From positions 620,001-684,000 of the forward strand of contig CBDBUW010000017.1 of the NCBI GenBank assembly GCA_965212195.1: a stretch of DNA of 64,000 bases, in the 5' to 3' direction. The notes beneath the pieces were generated by a model that saw only the letters and a program-made list of their open reading frames with translations, was not told the origin of the DNA and did no database searches. A program made the position numbers and the translations under genes. The stretch comes from JAJCYK01 sp965212195 (GTDB taxonomy: Bacteria > Bacteroidota > Bacteroidia > Cytophagales > Cyclobacteriaceae). Positions 54,624 through 63,872 of the stretch are shown here, in pieces. Numbering within the stretch: the stretch's first letter is position 1; each line of letters begins with the position of its first letter.

Positions 54624-55581
54624 GGCAGCAGTAATTGGCGGAGCCGGCTATACCGGAGGGGAAATGATCCGGTTGCTTCTGCAGCATCCGGAAGTGGAGC
54701 TTACCGCCGTGCAGAGCCGTTCCCAAAACGGCCAGCCAGTGGCCGGCATTCACAAAGACCTTTTAGGGGAAACTGATTTGAAATTTCAAAAGGAGGTACC
54801 GGCAGCCGATGTGCTCTTCCTCTGTTTGGGGCACGGACACTCTCTAGAGTTTATTCAGCAGTACCAACCAAAACAGGAAACAAAAGTCATAGATCTGAGT
54901 CAAGACCATCGTCTGCAACATTCCGAAAACCGCTTTATCTACGGGCTTCCAGAATTATACAAGTCCCAAATTCAGCAAGCCGATCGAGTAGCAAATCCAG
55001 GATGCTTTGCCACCGCCATTCAACTGGCCCTGCTCCCTTTGGCACAACATGACAAATTGAAACAGCCGGTGCATGTACATGCCATTACCGGATCTACGGG
55101 GGCTGGTATAACCCCCTTGACCACTACTCATTTTTCATGGAGACAAAACAATCTTTCCACTTATAAAGCTTTTCAACATCAGCACTTAGGAGAAATCCGT
55201 CAGAGCTTGCAATCAGCCTCGCCAAGCTCATCTTTGAAAGCTATCAACTTTATCCCCGTTCGAGGTGATTTTACCAAGGGAATTTTCTGTACCGCCTACA
55301 CCGCGTTGCCCGGCGATCTTGAGGAATTCCAAAAGATCTATGCGGAATACTACCAGGATCACCCTTTCACCTGGCTGTCCTCCCAGGGTATCAGTCTGAA
55401 AGAGGTGATTAATACCAACAAGTGTATTTTGAGCCTGGAATATCACCAAGGGAATTTGTTGGTCACCAGCATTATTGACAACCTGATCAAAGGTGCCAGC
55501 GGTCAGGCTTTGCAAAATATGAACCTGATGTTCGGCCTTGATGAGACCTGTGGATTGAAATTAAAGGCCAGTGGATTTTAA
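54616..55581 (+). CDS. argC: N-acyl-gamma-glutamyl-phosphate reductase
   Basis: NADPH-dependent third step of ornithine synthesis. The 321-residue protein starts with G-G-A-G-Y-T-G-G-E-M, has catalytic Cys130 in N-P-G-C-F-A-T-A, and T-G-S-T-G-A-G downstream. The His of V-R-G-D-F-T-K-G-type region (N-F-I-P-V-R-G-D-F) occupies the conserved position. It overlaps argG by 8 nt and lies 5 nt ahead of argD. Many related operons carry proC between argC and argD; here it is absent. Confidence 0.95.
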   Translation: MIKAAVIGGAGYTGGEMIRLLLQHPEVELTAVQSRSQNGQPVAGIHKDLLGETDLKFQKEVPAADVLFLCLGHGHSLEFIQQYQPKQETKVIDLSQDHRLQHSENRFIYGLPELYKSQIQQADRVANPGCFATAIQLALLPLAQHDKLKQPVHVHAITGSTGAGITPLTTTHFSWRQNNLSTYKAFQHQHLGEIRQSLQSASPSSSLKAINFIPVRGDFTKGIFCTAYTALPGDLEEFQKIYAEYYQDHPFTWLSSQGISLKEVINTNKCILSLEYHQGNLLVTSIIDNLIKGASGQALQNMNLMFGLDETCGLKLKASGF

Positions 55582-55586
55582 TTATT

Positions 55587-56741
55587 ATGGATCATTTATT
55601 TCACGTATACCCACTATTCGACCTTACCCCGGTTAGTGCTACCGGATGTGAACTTACCACTGCTGACGGCAATCAATACCTGGACCTATATGGAGGTCAT
55701 GCGGTAATTTCAGTAGGCCATAGCCACCCTTACTTTGTCAACTGTCTTATCCGGCAATTGGAACAATTGGTGTTTTATTCCAATAGTGTGCAAAGCCCTT
55801 TGCAGAAAGAACTGGCTCATAGATTGACGGAATACTCGGGGTATGCAGATTATAAGGTGTTTCTGGTCAATTCTGGGGCGGAGGCCAACGAAAACGCTTT
55901 AAAACTTGCCTCTTTTGCCAATGGCCGTTCCAAAGTAGTAGCCTTTAGCAGAGGCTTTCACGGACGTACCGCAGGCGCATTAGCAGTAACTGATAATCCC
56001 AAACTAAGAGCACCCATTAATGCCCAGGACCAAGCATTGATACATCCCTGGAACCAGATTGAAGGCTTAGAGCAAGTCTTAAGCAGCAGGGAAGTCAGTG
56101 CCGTAATTATCGAAGGTATACAGGGAATTTCCGGCATCCATGCTCCTTCGCCTGAATTTATGCGGCAATTACGGGACTTATGCGACCAGTACGGTACTTT
56201 CCTGATCGTGGATGAGATCCAGTCGGGTTATGGTCGTACTGGTAAATTCTTTGCGCATCAACATTTCGGCATCAAAGCCGATCTTATTACCATAGCCAAG
56301 GGAATGGGTAATGGTTTTCCCATTGGTGGCGTTTTGATTAGTCCGGACTTCGAAGCGATTCCCGGTCAGTTGGGCACCACCTTCGGTGGCAATCATCTGG
56401 GCTGTACTGCTGGCTTGGCGGTGCTTGACATATTGGAACGTGAAAAGCTTCTTGATAACGCCGCCAGTATCGGAACCTACCTGAAGAGCCAACTGCAGGA
56501 TATTAGAGAGATCAAGGAAGTGCGAGGTGAGGGACTAATGTTGGGCTTCACCCTGTCATTCCAGGTGAAAGCTTTACGGGAGCATTTATTGCATAAGGAA
56601 AAGATCTTTGTAGGGTCTTCCAGCGATCCCTATACCTTAAGACTGCTACCCCCCTTGTGTGTGAATCGCGCACAAGTAGACTTATTCATTGATTCTTTAA
56701 AAAAGAGCTTGAAACATGAAGAACTTCTTATCAATAAATGA
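55587..56741 (+). CDS. argD: Acetylornithine/succinylornithine aminotransferase
   Basis: Transaminates N-acylglutamate semialdehyde to N-acylornithine. A 384-residue class III PLP enzyme with N-S-G-A-E-A-N-E-N-A-L-K, the G-F-H-G-R-T-A-G-A-L segment, D-E-I-Q-S-G-Y-G-R-T-G, and PLP lysine in T-I-A-K-G-M-G-N-G-F-P-I-G. Its length and place in the operon fit. The next gene starts 26 nt before its end. Confidence 0.95.
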   Translation: MDHLFHVYPLFDLTPVSATGCELTTADGNQYLDLYGGHAVISVGHSHPYFVNCLIRQLEQLVFYSNSVQSPLQKELAHRLTEYSGYADYKVFLVNSGAEANENALKLASFANGRSKVVAFSRGFHGRTAGALAVTDNPKLRAPINAQDQALIHPWNQIEGLEQVLSSREVSAVIIEGIQGISGIHAPSPEFMRQLRDLCDQYGTFLIVDEIQSGYGRTGKFFAHQHFGIKADLITIAKGMGNGFPIGGVLISPDFEAIPGQLGTTFGGNHLGCTAGLAVLDILEREKLLDNAASIGTYLKSQLQDIREIKEVRGEGLMLGFTLSFQVKALREHLLHKEKIFVGSSSDPYTLRLLPPLCVNRAQVDLFIDSLKKSLKHEELLINK

Positions 56742-57657
56742 TGTAAGTGATCTGGATGAATTGATGCAGCTAGCCTTTCAGTGCAAAAAGCAACCACTGT
56801 TCAAATCCTCTCTAGGAATAGGCAAGACCCTGGGACTGATATTTATGAACCCTAGTTTGCGAACCCGCTTAAGTACCCAGCAGGCGGCCTATAATTTAGG
56901 AATGAACGTGATGGTAGTAAATGTAAATCAAGATAGTTGGCAATTGGAATTTGAAGACGGCGCTGTAATGGACGGTAGTAGCGTTGAACACATCAAGGAT
57001 GCTGCCCGAGTAATGAGCCAATATTGTGACATCATCGGCATTCGCACTTTTGCGGGTCTTAAAGACCGTGAAGAGGATTATCAGGAACAAGTGTTGAACG
57101 GTTTTGTGCAAAATGCATCGGTGCCCATTATCAGTCTGGAAAGCGCCACACTTCACCCTCTGCAGTCATTGGCCGATTTGGTTACCATCCGCGAGCATCA
57201 AGTCCTTGCCAAACCCAGAGTAGTACTGAGCTGGGCCCCTCACCCCAAGGCACTGCCCCAAGCCGTGGCTAATTCCTTTCTGCAGTGGGTATCACAAATT
57301 GACTGTGAATTAAGGGTGACCCATCCTGCGGGTTACGAATTGAAAAAGGAATTCACTAACAGTGCACAGATAATCTTGAACCAGCAAGAAGCCTTCCAAG
57401 AAGCCGATTTTATATACGCTAAGAATTGGAGCAGTTACGAAAACTATGGAGAAGTGGCTCCCAGTGATCGAAGTTGGACCATCACCGAAGAGCATATGGC
57501 ATTGACCAATCAAGCCAAATTCATGCATTGCCTACCCATACGAAGAAATGTAGTGGCCATGGACCAGGTGATTGATGACTCCATAGTGATCAAACAGGCA
57601 TCCAATCGATTGTGTGCCGCTCAGGCAGTTTTGACAAAATTAATGCTAGATCTATGA
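56716..57657 (+). CDS. argF': N-acylornithine carbamoyltransferase (ArgF-prime type)
   Basis: A 313-residue transcarbamylase with the carbamoyl-phosphate motif S-L-R-T-R-L-S-T. It also carries the family-specific S-A-T-L-H-P-L-Q-S-L-A-D-L, and M-H-C-L-P-I-R-R-N near the end. This pattern matches the Bacteroidota and Xanthomonas branch that carbamoylates N-succinyl- or N-acetylornithine instead of free ornithine. The argE deacylase further down then releases citrulline. The choice of succinyl or acetyl depends on a loop residue I cannot assign without an alignment. It overlaps argD by 26 nt. Confidence 0.9.
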   Translation: MKNFLSINDVSDLDELMQLAFQCKKQPLFKSSLGIGKTLGLIFMNPSLRTRLSTQQAAYNLGMNVMVVNVNQDSWQLEFEDGAVMDGSSVEHIKDAARVMSQYCDIIGIRTFAGLKDREEDYQEQVLNGFVQNASVPIISLESATLHPLQSLADLVTIREHQVLAKPRVVLSWAPHPKALPQAVANSFLQWVSQIDCELRVTHPAGYELKKEFTNSAQIILNQQEAFQEADFIYAKNWSSYENYGEVAPSDRSWTITEEHMALTNQAKFMHCLPIRRNVVAMDQVIDDSIVIKQASNRLCAAQAVLTKLMLDL

Positions 57658-58442
57658 TACCCTGCTTGCACATATGGAAAATCGGGGGTAGGGTATTGGA
57701 CGATCTTAACATGCTAACGGCCCTGTTGCAGGCTTTTTCCAATTTGCCTGCACCTAAGATATTGATTCACGGAGGCGGAGATCAGGCTTCTGAGCTTAGC
57801 TCACGCTTAGGAATCACTCCTCAGAAGGTGCAAGGACGTCGCATAACGGACCAGGCAACCCTGGAGGTAGTCACCATGGTATATGCTGGATTACTAAACA
57901 AAAAACTAGTAGCTGGCCTGCAGGCTCTGGGGGTAAACGCTCTAGGCCTTACAGGAGCCGATGCCGATATCATTCGGGCCAAAAAACGAAAAGTAAAGGA
58001 AGTCGATTACGGTTATGCCGGCGACATATTTTTTCGAAAAGGATCAGAACAACCACTATCCCATTTTCTAAATATGGGATTGACCCCGGTAGTATGCGCG
58101 CTTACCCATGACGGACAAGGTCAGCTTTTAAACACCAATGCCGATACCATCGCTGCCCACTTAGGACAGATACTAAGCCAGCAATTTAAGGTGAGATTGG
58201 CTTATTGTTTGGATAAACCTGGGGTTTTGCTTGATACCAATAATCCGCAATCGGTGGTACGTGAGTTAAACCCTGCACTATATCAAAAATTAAAGAATCA
58301 AGGCAAGATTGCCGATGGCATGATACCCAAATTAGATAATGCTTTCGCCGCCTTAGAAGCGGGAGTTCAGGAAATACTTCTGGGAGATTGGCAAGGCATT
58401 ACCAACACAAATCCAAATGGAACCAGATTATGTATGAAATGA
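57654..58442 (+). CDS. argB: N-acylglutamate kinase
   Basis: Phosphorylates N-acylglutamate, the second pathway step. A 262-residue amino-acid-kinase-family protein opening W-K-I-G-G-R-V, with I-H-G-G-G-D-Q-A and G-R-R-I-T-D-Q-A-T-L. L-N-T-N-A-D-T-I-A-A and the C-terminal G-M-I-P-K-L-D-N-A-F-A-A-L are diagnostic. ATG 57654 overlaps the argF' stop (ATGA), which fixes the start; the longer in-frame extension lies inside argF'. Arginine-sensitive forms carry an N-terminal helix, which is short here. Confidence 0.94.
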   Translation: MIPCLHIWKIGGRVLDDLNMLTALLQAFSNLPAPKILIHGGGDQASELSSRLGITPQKVQGRRITDQATLEVVTMVYAGLLNKKLVAGLQALGVNALGLTGADADIIRAKKRKVKEVDYGYAGDIFFRKGSEQPLSHFLNMGLTPVVCALTHDGQGQLLNTNADTIAAHLGQILSQQFKVRLAYCLDKPGVLLDTNNPQSVVRELNPALYQKLKNQGKIADGMIPKLDNAFAALEAGVQEILLGDWQGITNTNPNGTRLCMK

Positions 58443-59530
58443 AACTGAACCAAAGGATTCGCAAGAATCTAATTGAGCAAGCCCTGGAATTATTGAAACT
58501 CCTTATCGCTACTCCCTCTCACTCCAGGGAAGAAGTGCGCACTGCCAAACACATCAAAGATTTTCTGAACAGCTACGGAGTATCAGTACACCGCAAAGAC
58601 AACAACATTTGGGCTATCGGGGAGAACTGTGATGAAGACACCCCTACTGTTTTGCTCAATTCACATCACGATACCATAAAGCCTACCACCGATTGGACCA
58701 AAGATCCTTACATCCCCTTATCTGACGGAGAACGAATTTACGGATTGGGGAGTAACGACGCCGGTGGATCGGCTGTATCACTCTTAGCTACATTTATATA
58801 TCTTACCTCATTGCCTAAATTACCTTACCGCTTAATTGTGGCTATTACTGCTGAGGAAGAGATCTCAGGACCCAAGGGAGTTCATAGCATTCTTCCGAAC
58901 CTGGGTAAAATTGATCTGGGAATTGTAGGCGAACCTACCGGTATGGACATGGCCATTGCGGAAAAAGGACTGATCGTTATTGATTGCATCGCTCATGGCA
59001 AATCCGGCCATGCTGCTCGTGACGAGGGAGTCAATGCCTTATATTTGGCTATGGAAGACATTAATTTGATTAAGGACCACATTTTTGATAAAGTGTCGGA
59101 TATTCTGGGCCCTGTAAAAATGACCGTTACCCAGATTGATGCCGGCTCACAGCATAATGTAGTACCTGCTTCTTGCCATTTTGTGATCGACGTGCGCACT
59201 AACGAATTGTATCGGAATCAAGAGGTAATAGACTTTCTGGAGGAGAAGCTGAAATCGGAAGTCAAACAACGTTCAGCCTGGCTCAACAGCTCCAGTATAG
59301 ATTCAAATCATCCGGTGGTTTTGCGAGGGCAGGCCATAGGATTGGATACTTTTGGCTCTTCAACCTTGTCGGACCAGGCGCTCATGGACTTCCCGACGGT
59401 TAAGATCGGTCCCGGAAAATCCGAGCGATCGCATATCGCCGACGAGTTTATTCTCATCTCTGAAATCAAGGATGGGATCAATACCTATATAGATTTACTT
59501 TCTGAGTTGGACTTAAAAACAACCACATGA
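58439..59530 (+). CDS. argE: M20 family N-acylornithine/N-acylcitrulline deacylase
   Basis: Removes the acyl group late in the pathway. A 363-residue M20 metallohydrolase with H-H-D-T-I-K-P, the Y-G-L-G-S-N-D-A-G-G sequence holding the bridging Asp, the catalytic Glu pair in T-A-E-E-E, and G-E-P-T-G-M near the third ligand. ATG 58439 overlaps the argB stop (ATGA). An ATG at 58430 is also possible. With argF' in the operon the true substrate is probably N-acylcitrulline. Confidence 0.92.
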   Translation: MKLNQRIRKNLIEQALELLKLLIATPSHSREEVRTAKHIKDFLNSYGVSVHRKDNNIWAIGENCDEDTPTVLLNSHHDTIKPTTDWTKDPYIPLSDGERIYGLGSNDAGGSAVSLLATFIYLTSLPKLPYRLIVAITAEEEISGPKGVHSILPNLGKIDLGIVGEPTGMDMAIAEKGLIVIDCIAHGKSGHAARDEGVNALYLAMEDINLIKDHIFDKVSDILGPVKMTVTQIDAGSQHNVVPASCHFVIDVRTNELYRNQEVIDFLEEKLKSEVKQRSAWLNSSSIDSNHPVVLRGQAIGLDTFGSSTLSDQALMDFPTVKIGPGKSERSHIADEFILISEIKDGINTYIDLLSELDLKTTT

Positions 59531-60861
59531 AACTTTGGGACAAAGGGATAGACATATCCGGTGATATTGAAACGTTCACCGTTGGTCAGGATCGGCAGTT
59601 GGATTTACGGCTGGCCAAGCAGGATGTATGGGGATCTCTGGCACACATCACCATGCTTGAAAGTATTGGCCTTTTAACTGAACAAGAAGGGGCTATGCTC
59701 CATGAAGCATTGCTGGACATATTGGATACCATTAGCCAAGAACAGTTTAAAATCGATGACCAGATTGAGGATGTTCATAGCCAGATCGAATTTATGCTCA
59801 CCGAAAAATTGGGTGAAGCCGGTAAAAAGATTCACAGCGGAAGATCCAGAAATGACCAGGTATTAGTTGATATTAAACTATTCCTGCGAGATCAAATAAA
59901 AGAACTTACTTATGCTATACAGGACCTATGTAGTGTATTGTTGGAATTAAGTGAAGAACACCGGGAGGTAATCATTCCCGGTTATACTCACATGCAGGCC
60001 GCTATGCCTTCCTCTTTCGGGCTTTGGTTCGGGGCTTTTGCGGAAACACTAGCGGATGATCTGTTGATGCTGCAGGCTTCTTACCGGACGGTGAACCAGA
60101 ATCCTTTGGGAAGTGCAGCCGGATATGGCAACTCATTCCCCCTGGACCGGCAACTTACCACCAGGTTGTTGGGATTTGAAGCCCCACATACTAATGTAGT
60201 AGCAGCGCAAATGAGTCGCGGTAAATCCGAAGCCAGCGTAAGCTTCTCGTTGGCTTCTGTGGCGGCAACCCTGGGGCGGATGGCTATGGACATATGTCTT
60301 TACAATAGTCAAAATTACGGCTTTATAAGCTTTCCAGGGCATATTACTACTGGATCCAGTATAATGCCCCATAAGAAGAATCCAGATGTATTTGAACTGA
60401 TCCGGGGACGTTGTAATCTAATACAGCAACTTCCGGCCCAGCTCATGGCCATCACCCTGAACCTTCCAAGCGGGTATCATCGCGATTTACAGCTTACCAA
60501 GGAGCTTATCATCCCCGGCATTGATCAGCTCCGAGACATCTTGAAAATAACCACCTCCACTCTAACTCAAGTGGAGGTAAATGAGAAGATAATGGATGAC
60601 CCTAAGTACGATCTTATTTATAGCGTTGAGAATGTGAACCAGCAGGTGTTGCAAGGAGTTCCTTTCCGGGATGCCTACCAAAAGGTGGCAGCTGAAATTG
60701 ATAAAGGAATATTTAAGCCTCAGAAAAATCTGCAACATACCCATCTGGGAAGTATTGGTAATTTAGGCACAGAGGCAATTCGAAAAAAAATCACTAAAGT
60801 TGTGGACGGTTTTAATTTTAAAATCGCCGAACAAGCAATAAAGGACTTAGAAGCCCGGTAA
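59527..60861 (+). CDS. argH: Argininosuccinate lyase
   Basis: Splits argininosuccinate to arginine and fumarate. A 444-residue fumarase/aspartase-superfamily enzyme with E-D-V-H-S-Q-I-E, the H-S-G-R-S-R-N-D-Q-V motif, and the signature G-S-S-I-M-P-H-K-K-N-P-D near residue 280. It overlaps the argE stop by 4 nt. It is the final pathway gene of the cluster. Confidence 0.96.
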   Translation: MKLWDKGIDISGDIETFTVGQDRQLDLRLAKQDVWGSLAHITMLESIGLLTEQEGAMLHEALLDILDTISQEQFKIDDQIEDVHSQIEFMLTEKLGEAGKKIHSGRSRNDQVLVDIKLFLRDQIKELTYAIQDLCSVLLELSEEHREVIIPGYTHMQAAMPSSFGLWFGAFAETLADDLLMLQASYRTVNQNPLGSAAGYGNSFPLDRQLTTRLLGFEAPHTNVVAAQMSRGKSEASVSFSLASVAATLGRMAMDICLYNSQNYGFISFPGHITTGSSIMPHKKNPDVFELIRGRCNLIQQLPAQLMAITLNLPSGYHRDLQLTKELIIPGIDQLRDILKITTSTLTQVEVNEKIMDDPKYDLIYSVENVNQQVLQGVPFRDAYQKVAAEIDKGIFKPQKNLQHTHLGSIGNLGTEAIRKKITKVVDGFNFKIAEQAIKDLEAR

Positions 60862-60865
60862 CGGC

Positions 60866-62170
60866 ATGAGACAAAAATTACTTTCTGAAGGGGCTGAGCA
60901 GCTTGAATACGAGATTCGGAATATCGTAAAAAAAGCGGAACAGGTAGAAAAGTGTGGCCAGCAAATATATTGGGAGAATATTGGCGATCCCATCCAGAAG
61001 AATGCTCAAATTCCCCCCTGGATTAAGGAAATTATTACGCGTTTAGTGGATGATGACAAGACCTATGGGTACTGCCACTCTCAGGGGATCAGGGAGACCA
61101 GGGAATTCCTGGCAGCCAGAACCAATAGCCTGGGGGGTGCACAAATCAGCGCAGACGATGTTCTCTTCTTTAATGGACTGGGCGATGCCATTTCCAAGCT
61201 CTATCAATTTATTCATCCCAGCTCCCGGGTGATCGGACCCTCTCCGGCCTACGCCACCCATAGTTCGGCGGAAGCTGCTCACGCCATTTCTGCACCTTTG
61301 ACCTATCGCTTAGATCCGGCCAATAGCTGGTTTCCCGACCTGGACGATCTAAATAATCAGGTTAAATACAATCCCAACATAGTGGGTATACTGATCATTA
61401 ATCCCGACAATCCCACGGGAATGGTATATCCGCTGGATACCCTGCAACAAATTGTGGAACTTGCCCGAAGGTACAACTTGATGATCATCTGCGATGAGGT
61501 ATACCATAACATTACCTACCACGGCACCAAGGCTTACGCCCTTTCGGAAGTTATCCAGGAAGTCCCGGGGATCGCATTAAAGGGAATATCCAAAGAGTTG
61601 CCCTGGCCGGGAGCACGCTGCGGTTGGATGGAGTTTTACAATCGACACGCCGATGCTGAATTTCAAACGCTTTGTGCTACCCTTGAAGATGTTAAGATGA
61701 CTGAAGTGTGTGCCACCACCTTACCCCAAAGAGCCATCCCTTTGGTATTTTCAGATAATCGTTATCAAGGCTATCGACAGCAGCTCAATAGGGCAATTGG
61801 GGAGCGGGGAAAGATCATTGCCGCTCTACTTGGTGATCTCCCCTTCATACACTTCAATGAAACCTATGGCGCCTTTTACAATACCATCGTTTTTAAGAAG
61901 GGCGCGCTTAAGTCGGATCAATTTTTGAGTGCGCAGGATCCCACTATCCAAAATCTTCTCGACCAGTGGATCTCCCCTAAACTTCCTTTAGACAAACGAT
62001 TTGCTTACTACTTGCTGGCTACAACCGGGGTCTGTGTGGTTCCTCTGTCCTCCTTCCATTCACACCTTCTAGGATTTCGTGTGACCTTACTTGAAGAGCA
62101 CCCAGAATTGTTGAAACAAACTTTCAGCAATATTCGTCAAGCCATTCAGGATTATTGCACTTCTATCTGA
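60866..62170 (+). CDS. Class I/II pyridoxal-phosphate aminotransferase
   Basis: A 434-residue fold-type I aminotransferase. It shows N-P-D-N-P-T-G-M-V-Y-P, I-C-D-E-V-Y-H-N-I, and the PLP lysine in L-K-G-I-S-K-E-L-P-W-P-G-A-R-C-G-W. The last of these is typical of alanine/aspartate-type enzymes of Bacteroidota rather than of AspC. It lies 4 nt after argH and is probably the last gene of the arginine transcript. It may supply glutamate or aspartate to the pathway, but this is inference. Confidence 0.85.
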   Translation: MRQKLLSEGAEQLEYEIRNIVKKAEQVEKCGQQIYWENIGDPIQKNAQIPPWIKEIITRLVDDDKTYGYCHSQGIRETREFLAARTNSLGGAQISADDVLFFNGLGDAISKLYQFIHPSSRVIGPSPAYATHSSAEAAHAISAPLTYRLDPANSWFPDLDDLNNQVKYNPNIVGILIINPDNPTGMVYPLDTLQQIVELARRYNLMIICDEVYHNITYHGTKAYALSEVIQEVPGIALKGISKELPWPGARCGWMEFYNRHADAEFQTLCATLEDVKMTEVCATTLPQRAIPLVFSDNRYQGYRQQLNRAIGERGKIIAALLGDLPFIHFNETYGAFYNTIVFKKGALKSDQFLSAQDPTIQNLLDQWISPKLPLDKRFAYYLLATTGVCVVPLSSFHSHLLGFRVTLLEEHPELLKQTFSNIRQAIQDYCTSI

Positions 62171-62469
62171 TATCTTTCATTTTTTATTGTACTATTCTAA
62201 TATTATTATCCATATTAGGCTAATATTTATGATTTTAAGAATAATTTTTAACAAATATCTATTTTTTGTAAAAACAGGGTTTATTTTAAACTTGAAAATC
62301 ATAATATTTTATTTTTCATCCATTTTATGGGTAAAATTTTAATCATAAAATGTAATTTTTTAAACTATTTATATTTTTTAGGTTATTTTTTTAATCACAT
62401 TGCTTTCATAAGTAAGTTGACCCGTATTTATTTGTCAATCGAATAATTACTGGATTAAATAAACTACTT
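62171..62469. other. Very A/T-rich intergenic region before the ammonium transporter
   Basis: About 300 nt of strongly A/T-rich sequence with long T and A runs and no supportable gene. It probably contains the amt promoter. No full TTTG-N20/21-TAnnTTTG match was found. The nearest candidate is around GTATTTATTTGTC at 62424-62436, which misses the TA position. No riboswitch or terminator stem was recognised. Confidence 0.4.
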
Positions 62470-63777
62470 ATGAAAGAAGGAATTACAAATCTATTAACCA
62501 CTGAGTCAGTAGAACCAGTGAGTGACCCGGTCACCATCACGGAAGTTGGCGGTCAGGTTGCCGAAAATCTGCTCACCGTTAATAACGTTTGGATGATGGT
62601 GGCCATTTTCCTGGTCTTCATCATGCACTTGGGATTTGCCGGTGTAGAAGCGGGGTTTGGTCAATCTAAGAACACGGTTAACATCTTGTTCAAGAACACG
62701 CTGACTCCTCTTATTGGTATAATAACTTATTACATTGTGGGATTCAATCTTATGTATCCAGACTCATTCGCTGCCGGAGGCGGTATGGAATGGCTGGGTT
62801 TTGACGGCTTTTTCCTAAACATGCCGGAAGGTGGCGAAGGTATGGAATACGGAGGCGCCATGACCTACTGGACGGATTTCCTCTTCCAGGCCATGTTTGC
62901 AGCCACCGCCGCCACAATAGTATCAGGAGCGGTAGCTGAACGTATTAAGATCAACGCCTATCTGATTTTCACAGTAATCTTTGTAGGACTGGTGTATCCT
63001 CTAGTAGGTAGCTGGAAATGGGGCTATGGTTTCCTAGATGATCTGGGTTTCTATGATTTTGCAGGATCTACCTTAGTTCACTCTGTGGGTGGATGGGGCG
63101 CCTTAGCCGGAATTCTGGTAATTGGACCACGACTGGGCAAGTACATTGACGGCAAAGTGGTGGATAAACCAGGCTCCAGTGTACCTCTTGCAACCATGGG
63201 AGTATTCTTGCTATGGTTCGGATGGTTTGGATTTAACGGGGGTTCCGTACTTTCCGCCGAACCAGGCGCAGTATCCAGAGTTCTGGTAACTACCTGCCTA
63301 GCTGCCTGTATGGGAGGAATCGGAGGTTATCTCACTGGTTGGCTGGTGTTCAAAAGACTGGACTTGGGAATGGTATTGAACGGCATTCTGGCAGGACTAG
63401 TAGGCATTACAGCTGGTGCTGACGTGATCAGCCCTGGCTGGTCACTGGTAGTGGGATTAGTAGCAGGAGTACTGGTGGTGCTTTCAGCCGTTACCTTAGA
63501 CAGGTTGAAATTGGATGATGTAGTGGGAGCTGTTTCAGTGCACCTGACCTGCGGTGTTTGGGGTACTCTGGCTGTGGGTATCTTCAGCGCTGAGTTCTCA
63601 CTGCTTACCCAGCTAATCGGGGTAGCAGCCATTGGATTAATATCCTTCCTTTCAGCATTTATCATATTCAAAGTATTGAATGCAACTGTAGGCATTCGAG
63701 TAACAGAGCAACATGAAAAAGAAGGACTGGATAGCCACGAACATGGAATTAGAGGCTACACCATAATCTATGAATAG
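62470..63777 (+). CDS. amt: Ammonium transporter
   Basis: An 11-helix Amt/Mep channel of 435 residues. Conserved pore residues are visible: the first twin His in S-T-L-V-H-S-V-G-G-W-G (about residue 203) and the second in S-V-H-L-T-C-G-V-W-G (about 357). F-A-A-T-A-A-T-I-V-S-G-A-V-A-E-R and W-F-G-W-F-G-F-N-G-G-S are family signatures. The unusually long first segment includes hydrophilic residues 1-33. No glnK/P-II gene lies beside it here, though the window ends soon after. A porin gene follows, an order I recall from other Flavobacteriia. Confidence 0.95.
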   Translation: MKEGITNLLTTESVEPVSDPVTITEVGGQVAENLLTVNNVWMMVAIFLVFIMHLGFAGVEAGFGQSKNTVNILFKNTLTPLIGIITYYIVGFNLMYPDSFAAGGGMEWLGFDGFFLNMPEGGEGMEYGGAMTYWTDFLFQAMFAATAATIVSGAVAERIKINAYLIFTVIFVGLVYPLVGSWKWGYGFLDDLGFYDFAGSTLVHSVGGWGALAGILVIGPRLGKYIDGKVVDKPGSSVPLATMGVFLLWFGWFGFNGGSVLSAEPGAVSRVLVTTCLAACMGGIGGYLTGWLVFKRLDLGMVLNGILAGLVGITAGADVISPGWSLVVGLVAGVLVVLSAVTLDRLKLDDVVGAVSVHLTCGVWGTLAVGIFSAEFSLLTQLIGVAAIGLISFLSAFIIFKVLNATVGIRVTEQHEKEGLDSHEHGIRGYTIIYE

Positions 63778-63792
63778 CAGTTGCCAAACAGA

Positions 63793-63819
63793 AACGAGGT
63801 AAGTAGGGCTTACCTCGTT
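63793..63819 (+). terminator. Hairpin between amt and porin genes
   Basis: AACGAGGTAAG and CTTACCTCGTT form a perfect 11-bp stem with loop TAGGG, 15 nt past the amt stop. No T run follows, so it may be a weak terminator, an RNA-stability element or an attenuating structure between the two genes. Confidence 0.5.
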
Positions 63820-63872
63820 CTAACAGGCTATTTAAATATCTAACTATCTAAAAAACCATAATTCAAGTTAAA

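Noticed and set aside
62229..62342. A 37-codon frame starting M-I-L-R-I-I-F-N-K before amt
   Set aside because: Its composition (Ile, Phe, Leu, Lys) follows directly from A/T-rich DNA; no repeat of a relevant amino acid and no terminator were seen.
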